A stretch of 64,000 nucleotides of DNA from assembly GCF_000466405.1 (NCBI RefSeq), contig NZ_KE952937.1, positions 24,248-88,247 of the forward strand. Direction: 5' to 3'. Each line of letters starts with the position of its first letter. The stretch's first letter is position 1. This document shows, in pieces, positions 36,360 through 43,972 of this stretch. Source of the DNA: Atopobium sp. oral taxon 810 str. F0209. Lineage in GTDB: Bacteria > Actinomycetota > Coriobacteriia > Coriobacteriales > Atopobiaceae. The position numbers and the translations under genes are program-made. A model generated the notes under the pieces. That model did not search any database. It was not told where the DNA came from and saw only the letters and a program-made list of their open reading frames with translations.

Positions 36360-37645
36360 TGGCTGAAGCCTCCGACGCTCGCTTTGGCCTACTTGGTCGC
36401 AAACTTGGGCATAGCTGGTCACCTCGCATCCACAAGATGCTAGGTTCGACTCCCTATGCGCTTTTTGAACGCGAGCCAGAAGAGGTTAGAGACTTTATTC
36501 GCCATGGCGCATGGCAGGGGCTCAATGTCACCATTCCTTACAAGGTCAATGCTTTTGCACTGGCTGATGAGGTAAGTGAACGTGCACAACGCATAGGAGC
36601 CGCCAACACCTTGGTCAAACGTAGTGATGGCGGTATTTTTGCTGATAATAGCGATGTGGGTGGCTTTGCTTGGATGCTCAAACGCTTTTGTGAACGTCAC
36701 TGGGGCGCGGACGGAGTTCGACTACTTTCTCATTTGCCTGTTGTCGTTCTGGGATCTGGTGGCGCAAGTCAAGCGGTGCAAGCCGCTCTGAAGGAATTTG
36801 GAGCCCATGTCAGTGTAATCTCTCGTTATAGTGACGATAACTATGACACGCTTGTCACACGTCATGCAGATGCTGGACTTCTCATCAATACGACGCCTGT
36901 AGGTATGTATCCCGACTGTCCAGCAAGTCCTCTTAGCAAGGCGAAACTGGCAAAGCTCAGCCACTTGCGAGGAGTCATTGATGTTGTCTACAACCCTGCA
37001 CGCACAGGTCTTTGTTTACAAGCAGAACGTCTCGGCATTCCTTTTGAGTCTGGACTTGCCATGCTTGTTGCTCAGGCAGCTCTTTCATCTGAGCTTTTCT
37101 TGAGCACAACGCATTCACTGGAGACCGTTGAAGTGATTGAGCGTGAATTGCGCTGCTCTATGACCAATATCTGCTTAATTGGCATGCCAGGAGTTGGCAA
37201 GACAAGTACAGGCAATCTTTTAGCGCGCGAATTACATCGTCCTTTTATTGACCTTGATGCGGCTTTTAGAATAAAAGAAGATACCAGCGCTGCAGACTTT
37301 ATCAGCGCACATGGCGAAGCTGCTTTTCGCGACGCTGAATCCCAAATACTTGCAGATTATGCAAGCAAGTCGGGTCTTGTTATCTCCTGTGGTGGCGGTG
37401 TAGTTGTACGCAAAGACAACTATGATTTGCTTCACCAAAATGGACTTATCGTGATGCTGGATCGCCCTCTTGAACAGCTTTCCACCAGGGGCAGACCCCT
37501 CTCACAGTCCAAAGGGCTAGAGCAGCTCGCGGAGGAACGCATGGATCTCTATCGTAGCTGGGCGGATACAATTGTTGCAGGCACTGGCTCTCCTGCAGGT
37601 GATGCATGCGCTATTATTGACTTCCTCAAAACCCAAACGACATAG
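36359..37645 (+). CDS. aroEK: Fused shikimate dehydrogenase-shikimate kinase (AroE-AroK)
   Basis: Two consecutive shikimate steps in one 428-residue chain. Residues about 1-267 are AroE: GRKLGHSWSPRIHKML with the substrate serines, LNVTIPYKV with the catalytic Lys, GAANTLV, DNSDVGGF, VVLGSGGASQAVQAAL, and INTTPVGMYP. Residues about 268-428 are AroK: Walker A GMPGVGKTSTGNLLA, DLDAAFRIKE, HGEAAFRDAE, ISCGGGVVVR, and the lid RGRPLSQSKG. The second domain begins at an internal Met (MTNICLIGMPG) that could have been its ancestral start. It is coupled to pheA by the TGATG overlap, and a terminator follows. Such a fusion may aid substrate channelling, which is inferred. Confidence 0.96.
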   Translation: MAEASDARFGLLGRKLGHSWSPRIHKMLGSTPYALFEREPEEVRDFIRHGAWQGLNVTIPYKVNAFALADEVSERAQRIGAANTLVKRSDGGIFADNSDVGGFAWMLKRFCERHWGADGVRLLSHLPVVVLGSGGASQAVQAALKEFGAHVSVISRYSDDNYDTLVTRHADAGLLINTTPVGMYPDCPASPLSKAKLAKLSHLRGVIDVVYNPARTGLCLQAERLGIPFESGLAMLVAQAALSSELFLSTTHSLETVEVIERELRCSMTNICLIGMPGVGKTSTGNLLARELHRPFIDLDAAFRIKEDTSAADFISAHGEAAFRDAESQILADYASKSGLVISCGGGVVVRKDNYDLLHQNGLIVMLDRPLEQLSTRGRPLSQSKGLEQLAEERMDLYRSWADTIVAGTGSPAGDACAIIDFLKTQTT

Positions 37646-37677
37646 AAATTGATTTGCTCAATTAATTTCTTTTTTTG
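37644..37677 (+). terminator. Terminator of the aroA-aroC-pheA-aroEK operon
   Basis: AGAAATTGA (37644-37652) pairs with TCAATTAATTTCT (37658-37670; one bulge), followed by a run of T. It overlaps the stop of aroEK and separates that operon from the PTS-AroQ fusion gene. Confidence 0.8.
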
Positions 37678-37741
37678 CCTAAGCAAGCTGCCACTCACCG
37701 TTTGAGCTTTGGAAAAGCTATATGTAGAGCAGAATCTTTCC

Positions 37742-37770
37742 TATACTGAAGTTTCGCAACTTCAAGGAGG
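37742..37770 (+). promoter_or_regulatory. Candidate -10 element and hairpin next to the ribosome binding site of the PTS-AroQ gene
   Basis: TATACT at 37742-37747 resembles a -10 element. TGAAGTT (37747-37753) and AACTTCA (37758-37764) form a 7-bp stem with a TCGC tetraloop, abutting and sharing a base with the AAGGAGG ribosome binding site (37764-37770). The folded form would sit directly against the site where the ribosome lands. The regulatory role is inferred. Confidence 0.35.
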
Positions 37771-37780
37771 ATAGAGTCTT

Positions 37781-38791
37781 ATGGCAGCCGAAGCTTCGCC
37801 TTCGTCAATCGCAGAATCAGTACTTTCGAGTGTAGGCGGCAAAGAAAATGTCCGCTCTAACTCTTTGTGCATGACGCGACTCAGGCTGCGTATCGTCAAT
37901 CCTGAAGAAGTTGACGATGAAGAGCTGGAATCCATCCCTGGTGTACTTGGCTTGGCTTCGCGAGGCTCTGATGGTCTTGAGGTGGTTTTTGGACCACGTC
38001 TTGTTCGCGATGTTTATAACTCCTTTGTTGGGCTCACTGGCCTTAATCCTGAAGATGCAGATACTGTAGTGGGTACATCTCCTTTAGCATCTAATCTACG
38101 TGTGCGTATTAGTCCTTCTCGTCAGCGCTCTTACGAAGCACAATCGCGCGCCAACGATGCCGCTTTATCTGATGGTGTGCATCTTTTGAGTCATGTTAAT
38201 GCTGATGTTGATGATTTGGCAGGACTCAGCCAACTTTTTGAGCAAGATAAGACGGGCGAAGCAGACGCCATGCAAGAAAAGTCAAACGAAGTAAGCGCTG
38301 CTGATGATTCTGAGGATGAGAGTATCCATACTCAAGACTACAGACTTCTTATCATCAACGGACCCAATATCAATATGCTTGGTATTCGCGAACCTGATAT
38401 TTATGGTCATAGCAGCTACGATGATTTGCTAACCCTTTGCAAGGCTGTAGCGAGTGAAGTTGGCTTTAGTACTTGCTCGTGTTTTCAGTCCAACCATGAG
38501 GGCGATATTGTTGACCGCATCCAAGATGCCTATCAGGTTTATGACGGCATCATCATCAATCCAGGGGCTCTGACACACACTTCAATTGCTTTGCTTGATG
38601 CCCTGCGTGCGGTTGGTATTCCCACTATTGAGGTGCATATTTCTGAGGTAGACAAGCGTGAAGCCTTTAGGCAGATTTCTTACGTGCGCGACGCATGCTT
38701 TGAGTCTATTGTGGGCTTAGGTATCGAGGGTTACGCCAAAGCCATTAGGGATATGGCCGCTCATCTTAATATCACTGCTTGCAACCTGTAG
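37781..38791 (+). CDS. aroQ: Fusion of a PTS EIIB-like domain with type II 3-dehydroquinate dehydratase
   Basis: The C-terminal part (about 187-336) is a complete type II dehydroquinase, third shikimate step: LIINGPNINMLGIREPDIYG with the catalytic Arg and Tyr, QSNHEGDIVDRI, INPGALTHTS with the catalytic His, and EVHISEVDKRE. Residues about 8-85 resemble the EIIB domain of glucose-family phosphotransferase systems: a helix, GGKENVRS, then LCMTRLRLRI with Cys30 at the position of the phosphorylated cysteine, and GLEVVFGP. A low-complexity acidic linker of about 100 residues joins them. No EIIC or EIIA is nearby. The EIIB part might sense PTS phosphorylation state, itself set by PEP, a shikimate-pathway substrate; this is inference. 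It is transcribed separately from the aro operon, with AAGGAGG before the ATG. Confidence 0.9.
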   Translation: MAAEASPSSIAESVLSSVGGKENVRSNSLCMTRLRLRIVNPEEVDDEELESIPGVLGLASRGSDGLEVVFGPRLVRDVYNSFVGLTGLNPEDADTVVGTSPLASNLRVRISPSRQRSYEAQSRANDAALSDGVHLLSHVNADVDDLAGLSQLFEQDKTGEADAMQEKSNEVSAADDSEDESIHTQDYRLLIINGPNINMLGIREPDIYGHSSYDDLLTLCKAVASEVGFSTCSCFQSNHEGDIVDRIQDAYQVYDGIIINPGALTHTSIALLDALRAVGIPTIEVHISEVDKREAFRQISYVRDACFESIVGLGIEGYAKAIRDMAAHLNITACNL

Positions 38792-39062
38792 TCGCCATTT
38801 TCTCTATAGCCTGTAGTCGTCACGTCCTATACAGCCTCTGCAGATGGTTCAATACCGTCTCAAACCCCCGCAAACGGTTCAAAACCGTACCAAATGGCTC
38901 GAGAAACCCCAGATAAAAATTGTCGCGAGGGCGCATATTGAACCCGATGTAGGTAAAAGGGTGCTTATTGAACCGTCTGCGAAGAGAGCGCAAGCGAAAA
39001 GGTGCGTCGTGAACCGCCTGTGGAGCAGAAAAACGTGTTGTAGACCCGCTGCGGAGAAGAAA
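38785..39062 (+). repeat. Intergenic repeat array, copy 1
   Basis: It begins with CCTGTAGTCG twice (38785 and 38810; the first contains the aroQ stop). Two palindromes follow, GATGGTTCAATACCGTC (38843-38859) and ACGGTTCAAAACCGT (38874-38888). Units of the form GGGYGC...TTGAACC then start at 38929, 38959 and about 39000. From 38871 to about 39020 it aligns in the same orientation with 50906-51045, with many matches. It carries no gene that I can see. The downstream edge touches the end of the convergent gene at 39063. Confidence 0.75.
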
Positions 39063-39662
39063 CTAACCGCAGCGCCAAATAGCATTTTCGGTGATGAGGT
39101 AGTCAACAGCGATTGTTTTGTCTTCATGTGGCAAAGGGTTACTTGAGACCTGCATCGAGCGGACAAGAGCGAGCTTGTGACCAGGATAGAAGGTAAGAAA
39201 CTCATCGAGTTTATCGTCATCTTCGCCGACGCGGTAACCTTGGCCATCAAACACCAGCCCAGGTACGATACAGAGCGACTCTACAAGCTCGCTACAGCTG
39301 AAGCCCAACGTATCACCTTCGGCACGGCAGCTAGATGCCTCGGGAATCGTACGTTCTGTAACGTCAAGCTCTACTTCAGCAAAGATCTCAATACAGTCGG
39401 CAACACCATTGCAATCCAAGCAAAGTCCCACACGCTTACCAGCAGCAAAAGCTCGCGTGGCTAGGGCTGTCATAGAGATACCGCCTTGGTCACCTACAGG
39501 TAGCAACACTACCTGCGCACGAGTCCACAAATCAAGTTTGCTTAACAACTCAAGTGCGCCTTCATTGTCTGTGGTACTGCTGATAACAGGAGTCGGTAAT
39601 GCACGCAGATAACTTGCTTCAAGTGCAGTCTTACTTGCATCTGCTCCATTTGAGCTTGCCAT
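39063..39662 (-). CDS. Divergent 5-formyltetrahydrofolate cyclo-ligase-like protein
   Basis: A 199-residue protein that fits the 5-formyl-THF cyclo-ligase (MTHFS/YgfA) fold by its C-terminal half: a PTPVISSTTDNEGALELL-like segment, IVPGLVFDGQGYRVG, and a C-terminal NPLPHEDKTIAVDYLITENAIWR resembling the family ending. However, after the GYRVG motif, active members have a glycine/tyrosine loop (GxGxGYYDR), and here the sequence reads EDDDKLDEFL. The phosphate/folate-binding loop is therefore changed. It may be a diverged enzyme or have lost activity. It converges with the PTS-AroQ gene across a repeat array and is divergent from the YgjP gene. Confidence 0.7.
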   Translation of the reverse strand: MASSNGADASKTALEASYLRALPTPVISSTTDNEGALELLSKLDLWTRAQVVLLPVGDQGGISMTALATRAFAAGKRVGLCLDCNGVADCIEIFAEVELDVTERTIPEASSCRAEGDTLGFSCSELVESLCIVPGLVFDGQGYRVGEDDDKLDEFLTFYPGHKLALVRSMQVSSNPLPHEDKTIAVDYLITENAIWRCG

Positions 39663-39739
39663 GCATTTCCCCTCTACTGCGCTACAGTGTAAGTCTAAAA
39701 ATCATAGCAAAAGCTTTCACATACGTTGGAGATAAACTC

Positions 39740-40315
39740 ATGCCACGTTCTTATACACCTAAGTATTCGCATAAGACCTTTGATGGTATCGATGTGCTCA
39801 TCGTAAGCGGAGAAGTAAAAAAATTCAACCTTCGAATACGACCTGATGCCAGCGTACGTCTTTCTGTACCGTCAAGCGTACGCCCAGCTCAAGTTGATGC
39901 TTTTATTCTCGACCATCTAGATTGGATTAAAAATACTGTACTCAAAACGAAACAAAAGACTTCTGCAAACAAACCTAGCAAAGAAGAAATCGCTCGCGAT
40001 AAGGAAATACTCTCGCGGCTCTTACCTGCTCTTTTTGCAAAATACGAGCCTATACTTAAGGTACAGTGTACTGACTGGCGCACCCGTTATATGATCAGCC
40101 GCTGGGGATCTTGCAACGTAGGAAGCGGCAAAATCACCATAAACACCGAGCTTGCACATCTGCCCAAATTCTGTCTTGAATCTGTTGTAGTGCATGAACT
40201 TTGTCATCTAAGGATACGCTCACACAATAGCGAATTTTATGCACTGATGGAAAGTGTCTATCCAAAATGGCGGGAGGCGCGTATTTATCTCAACACGCAT
40301 CCACCCCGCCGTTAA
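39740..40315 (+). CDS. YgjP-type zinc metallopeptidase domain protein (DUF45)
   Basis: From ATG 39740 (GGAG 9 bases upstream) the product is 191 residues. The family pattern is clear: an N-terminal beta-rich part (VKKFNLRIRPDASVRLSVP), YMISRWGSCNVGSGKITINTEL, then the zinc motif VVHELCHLRIRSHNSEFYAL (HExxH in the form HELCH, with a distal His) and a final PKWREAR. DUF45/YgjP proteins are SprT-like and largely uncharacterised; some sit beside restriction or repair genes, but nothing of that kind is near. It is cytoplasmic, with no signal peptide. Confidence 0.88.
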   Translation: MPRSYTPKYSHKTFDGIDVLIVSGEVKKFNLRIRPDASVRLSVPSSVRPAQVDAFILDHLDWIKNTVLKTKQKTSANKPSKEEIARDKEILSRLLPALFAKYEPILKVQCTDWRTRYMISRWGSCNVGSGKITINTELAHLPKFCLESVVVHELCHLRIRSHNSEFYALMESVYPKWREARIYLNTHPPRR

Positions 40316-40345
40316 AAAAGCAAAATACCGCCACACAAGCTGGAT

Positions 40346-41404
40346 TTAGTAAACCATACCCATCGCCTCTTGCACCTCGGCAAGCGTGGCCTGAGCGACC
40401 TCGTTGGCGCGTCTATTGCCATCGTGTAATACATCTTTGATGTAATCAAGGTCCTGCTCATACTCACGACGCTTCTCACGAATTGGTGCAAAATAGCCGT
40501 TAACCGCCTCGGTAACGTAACGTTTAAGCGCGCCGCCGCCACCCATACCAATCTCTTCTGCAATCTCCTTGGGATCGCGGCCTGTGCAAATGCCTGCTGT
40601 GGTAAGCAGAGCAGAGACACCAGGACGATTCTCAGGATCAAAGGTAATATTGCGATCGGAGTCAGTCTTGGACTTCTTGATAAGCTTTGCGGTTTCTTCT
40701 GCCGTCATGCACAAAGAAATCGCATTGCCATAAGACTTGCTCATCTTGCGACCATCTAGACCAGGAAGCAAGGGGGTAGAGGTAAGCAGACCCGAGACCT
40801 CAGGAAACACATTACAGTGATAACGGTCGTTAAAACGACGAGCAATTTTACTTGTTACCTCAATATGAGGCAGCTGATCACGACCAACAGGAACGATATT
40901 GCCCTTGCAGAACAAAATATCGCAGGCTTGGTGCACGGGATAAGTCAAAAGCAAACCTGTAAGCGCATGTCCACTGGCTTCCTGCTCGGCTTTAACCGTA
41001 GGGTTACGTTCAAGCTCGGCCTCAGAAACTAAGGAGAGAAAAGGCAGCATCAGCTGATTGGCTGCAGGCACTGCTGAGTGGGTAAAAATCATGGTCTTTG
41101 CAGGATCAATGCCACAAGCAAGATAATCCATCACCATGTTGTAGACATTATCCTGGATATGCTCAGTATTGTCGCGATCGGTAATGACCTGATAGTCCGC
41201 AATAATGACATTGGACTTAACGCCCATATTTTGTAAGCGTACCCGCTCAATCAGAGTGCCAAAATAATGACCCATATGCAGACGACCCGTAGGACGATCG
41301 CCAGTAAGCATGGTATACGCTTCGGTTTTGCCATCGGCAAGATCTGCCTGAATTTGGTTGCTACGCCTCAGCGCTGCTTCATAACTTCCCTCGTTGGGCA
41401 TCAA
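40346..41404 (-). CDS. trpS: Tryptophanyl-tRNA synthetase
   Basis: Charges tRNA-Trp. The 352-residue class I synthetase has the HIGH-type motif PTGRLHMGHYFGTL (about 37-50) and KMSKS in GRKMSKSYGNAISL (about 212-225). The extra N-terminal 25 residues and FSHxxVPAxxxLM-like HSAVPAANQLMLPFLS segment fit the actinobacterial type. There is no tRNA-like T-box leader upstream. It is functionally linked to the Trp attenuator at 12.8 kb because it sets the level of charged tRNA-Trp. The gene stands alone between YgjP and a small membrane protein. Confidence 0.96.
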   Translation of the reverse strand: MMPNEGSYEAALRRSNQIQADLADGKTEAYTMLTGDRPTGRLHMGHYFGTLIERVRLQNMGVKSNVIIADYQVITDRDNTEHIQDNVYNMVMDYLACGIDPAKTMIFTHSAVPAANQLMLPFLSLVSEAELERNPTVKAEQEASGHALTGLLLTYPVHQACDILFCKGNIVPVGRDQLPHIEVTSKIARRFNDRYHCNVFPEVSGLLTSTPLLPGLDGRKMSKSYGNAISLCMTAEETAKLIKKSKTDSDRNITFDPENRPGVSALLTTAGICTGRDPKEIAEEIGMGGGGALKRYVTEAVNGYFAPIREKRREYEQDLDYIKDVLHDGNRRANEVAQATLAEVQEAMGMVY

Positions 41405-41508
41405 AGCCTCCTCTAATCTCGTTAACGCTCTCTATCATAGGCTATACATCCCAGCGGCTGGATAGTCAAAAACGTAATGCTTGGACAAAAGCTTTGACCA
41501 AAAGGTCT

Positions 41509-41994
41509 TTAGTCATCAAACTCCGCAGCTTCCTCACGCAAGACAAGAATCGCCGCAATTGCATGAGCTGCCCCTAGCAAAAGGGTAAAGAGTGCATCAA
41601 CAAATCCAATAAGCGCAAAGATATGAAAGAGCTCGGCTGAACCCACAGGTTTAAGCGTAGTGCCAAAAGCCGCTGAATAAAACGAACTTACAAACACATA
41701 ATCAAGAGCAAGACAAACAAAGGCAAAGGCACCAGATGCAACGCCTTTCCCCAAAGACGGATGATAATCTATGCGCGCTCGAGAGCGGTATCGCAACTCC
41801 CCCACTACACCCAAAGCAAGCTGTACTAAAGCAACAAGCAAAACAATGTTGCCAATACTTGCAGACTTACCTGAAACTACCGCAAAGCTGTCAGGATGCA
41901 TAACGGTCACGAGCGTAGCAATAACAGAAATCGCACCAGCGGCTAAAGCGACACGCGACGAAACCTTGGTTAGGTCTTGAGATTGAGGAAACAT
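41509..41994 (-). CDS. Small four-helix membrane protein of unknown function
   Basis: A 161-residue protein with about four hydrophobic segments (near 15-32, 46-65, 86-108 and 122-150), short polar loops and an acidic end (REEAAEFDD). I recognise no family. It is transcribed in the same direction as trpS, with a gap of about 105 bp, and the region between contains only a short weak inverted repeat. Subunits or accessory proteins of transporters are possible, but nothing in the neighbourhood supports a particular role. Confidence 0.6.
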   Translation of the reverse strand: MFPQSQDLTKVSSRVALAAGAISVIATLVTVMHPDSFAVVSGKSASIGNIVLLVALVQLALGVVGELRYRSRARIDYHPSLGKGVASGAFAFVCLALDYVFVSSFYSAAFGTTLKPVGSAELFHIFALIGFVDALFTLLLGAAHAIAAILVLREEAAEFDD

Positions 41995-42051
41995 AAAGAT
42001 TTATCCATTCAAAGTATGAGAACTAGCCAACGCTCAAGATTGTGACATAAG

Positions 42052-42081
42052 AGAAGGACTCCTGAAACCAGGAGTCCTTCT
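42052..42081. terminator. Bidirectional hairpin between the YfcC-type antiporter gene and the small membrane protein gene
   Basis: AGAAGGACTCCTG and CAGGAGTCCTTCT form a 12-13-bp stem around a 3-4-base loop. Both flanks are only moderately T-rich. It lies 26 bp after the antiporter stop on the minus strand and probably ends that transcript. Confidence 0.65.
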
Positions 42082-42106
42082 TGTCTAACAATTGTTGCGT
42101 AAAAAC

Positions 42107-43576
42107 TTATGCAGGAATCACTGTCATAGCGATAGCAAGAATAATCACGCAAACCACGGACAGAATGCCGACAAGCTTGATGGCAAACTTGAACCAAGTG
42201 GAGTACTCAACACGAGCAAGAGCAAGGCCACCCATGATTGCTGCAGAGGTCGGGGTAATCAGGTTGACAACACCGGAAGCAGCGGAGAAGACCATGATCA
42301 TGACTGCAGGGTTGAATCCAAGATTGGCGGCCAAGGGCCCCATGATGGGCATGGAAACGCCAGCCATACCAGAAGTCGAAGGAATCAGGAAGGAAAGCAG
42401 GAAGTAAAGCAGGTAGCTGCCGATAGCCAAGACAGGACCAGAGGTGCCCTCCAGTGCTGCAGAAGCATTGTTCAAAACATAGTTGGAGAGGTTGGTTGCG
42501 TTCATGATCATGGTGACGCCGCGAGCAACAGCAATGATCAAGACAACGGACATCATTTCGCCAGCACCGGACATAAAGGTGTCCACAATCTCGTGCTCAG
42601 AGAAGCCATAGACAACACCAATGACGATGGCCATGAGAAGGAACCAAGTGGTGGACTCTGCAAAGTACCACTCACCCAAAGGAAGGTCGGTCAGGAAGCC
42701 AGACCAAGATTCAAAGAAAGTAATACCGAAGCTGCCCCAAGGTACAAAGCCGAGGATCATGATAAGGAAGGAGATAGCAAAAATCCAAAGAACTGCCTTC
42801 TGCTTGCCAGTAAGCTGCGTATCGCCAACCTCAGCAATGTTGTTACCGTAAGCTTCGCGAGCAGCCTCGAGCTCAGCGTCAGACATGATGGTTGCGGAAG
42901 GATCCTTGCGAACCTTCTTGGCATACTGGACAACGATGAAAGAAGAAACTGCCCAAGTAGCAATGAGGAGGATAAGACCGAGCGCAATGGTAATACTTTG
43001 ATCAACAGCAATACCAACACTCTCAGCGCTGAGTGCGTCAACAGCTGCACCCACTGCGAAGGGGTTGACGGTGGAGCCGAGGCAACCAACACCAGCACCC
43101 AAAAGAATCATCATGACACCAGTCATGGGGTCAAAGCCTGCAGCCATCATGGTTGCAGCAAGCAGGATGTAGAAACCGACGGTCTCCTCGCAGAAGCCAT
43201 AGGTAGAACCCAGTACAGCAAAGAGAAGCATCAAGAGAGGGATAAGAATAAGCTCCTTGCCATGCATCTTTTTAACAAGGTTGGTAATACCAACGTTAAG
43301 TGCGTTGGTCTTGTTAACGATGCCGAGGAAGCCGCCCAGCACCATAACAAAGAGGCAGACGGACATAGCATCGCCGAAACCATTAACGGATGCCATGGTG
43401 AACGTGCCGAGAGAAGCACCCGTGACAAGCTCCTTTGCGCCATCTTCGGTCAAAGCGCCGGTAGCCTGGCCATTGAGCAGCCATGAGATTGCCACAACAG
43501 CAATCATGAGGATGTAAATGATACTAAACGAAGTTAGCATCTCCCTCTTCTTCTTTGGCTTAGTTGCCTCAGCCAT
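42107..43576 (-). CDS. YfcC/DcuC-family transporter, probable arginine-ornithine antiporter
   Basis: Multi-pass permease of 489 residues from ATG 43576, with AAAGGAG 5 bases upstream. An in-frame longer start would add 18 residues lacking a binding site. About twelve membrane segments are visible, with conserved YfcC features such as VMVLGGFLGIVNKTNALNVGI, GSTYGFCEETVGFY and IPSTSGMAGVSMPIMGPLA. In streptococci and others this family includes ArcD, which exchanges arginine for ornithine; position next to arcA and argF supports that role. It is separated from argF by a terminator and about 340 bp, so it probably has its own promoter. Codon use is strongly biased, as in arcA and argF. Confidence 0.85.
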   Translation of the reverse strand: MAEATKPKKKREMLTSFSIIYILMIAVVAISWLLNGQATGALTEDGAKELVTGASLGTFTMASVNGFGDAMSVCLFVMVLGGFLGIVNKTNALNVGITNLVKKMHGKELILIPLLMLLFAVLGSTYGFCEETVGFYILLAATMMAAGFDPMTGVMMILLGAGVGCLGSTVNPFAVGAAVDALSAESVGIAVDQSITIALGLILLIATWAVSSFIVVQYAKKVRKDPSATIMSDAELEAAREAYGNNIAEVGDTQLTGKQKAVLWIFAISFLIMILGFVPWGSFGITFFESWSGFLTDLPLGEWYFAESTTWFLLMAIVIGVVYGFSEHEIVDTFMSGAGEMMSVVLIIAVARGVTMIMNATNLSNYVLNNASAALEGTSGPVLAIGSYLLYFLLSFLIPSTSGMAGVSMPIMGPLAANLGFNPAVMIMVFSAASGVVNLITPTSAAIMGGLALARVEYSTWFKFAIKLVGILSVVCVIILAIAMTVIPA

Positions 43577-43911
43577 TCCAACTCCTTTCCTTGCGCCCGC
43601 AGGCGCTCCAACAAAACTTGTGCAAATCACACACCAGAACGTGTGTAATGTTAGCGAAACTAAGATATCACAACTCCATCACAATGGTGAGCGTAGGCAA
43701 TTTGTCGGTGAAAATATTCGATTATCTATTTTGGATAACTTCAGCCGCACTCACCGAATTTGAGCATGAATAACCTGCATGTTTTAGAAGAATAAACATA
43801 AAAAGAGTTCCCATCCTTATGTTTTATTCAACTAAAATTTGCAATATTTTGAGAATACAAAAGTCGCCGTAAAAAAATTGTTACTTGACAAAATAGAAAA
43901 ATTATAGTAGC
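43577..43911. other. AT-rich intergenic region before the YfcC-type antiporter gene
   Basis: About 335 bp with no credible gene. It must contain the antiporter promoter. A TATAAT on the minus strand (43906-43901) lies just past the argF terminator but lacks a good -35 element. The stretch 43790-43910 is strongly AT-rich. Confidence 0.5.
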
Positions 43912-43947
43912 AACAAAAACCTCCTTGGATTCAAAATCCAAGGAGGT
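43912..43947 (-). terminator. Terminator of arcA-argF
   Basis: On the minus strand CCTCCTTGGA and TCCAAGGAGG (arms 43946-43937 and 43929-43920) form a 10-bp stem with a 7-base loop, followed by TTTTTGTTG. It lies 26 bp after the argF stop. Confidence 0.9.
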
Positions 43948-43972
43948 GCATTGCTTTATATAGAGCAAGAAC

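Noticed and set aside
41405..41508. T-box leader for trpS
   Set aside because: The region is only about 100 bp, with no specifier loop, T-box sequence or terminator pair.
42092..43486. Long open frame (464 codons) on the plus strand opposite the YfcC-type antiporter
   Set aside because: The product is hydrophilic and shows no family pattern. It is the mirror of a strongly codon-biased gene, which creates long antisense frames.
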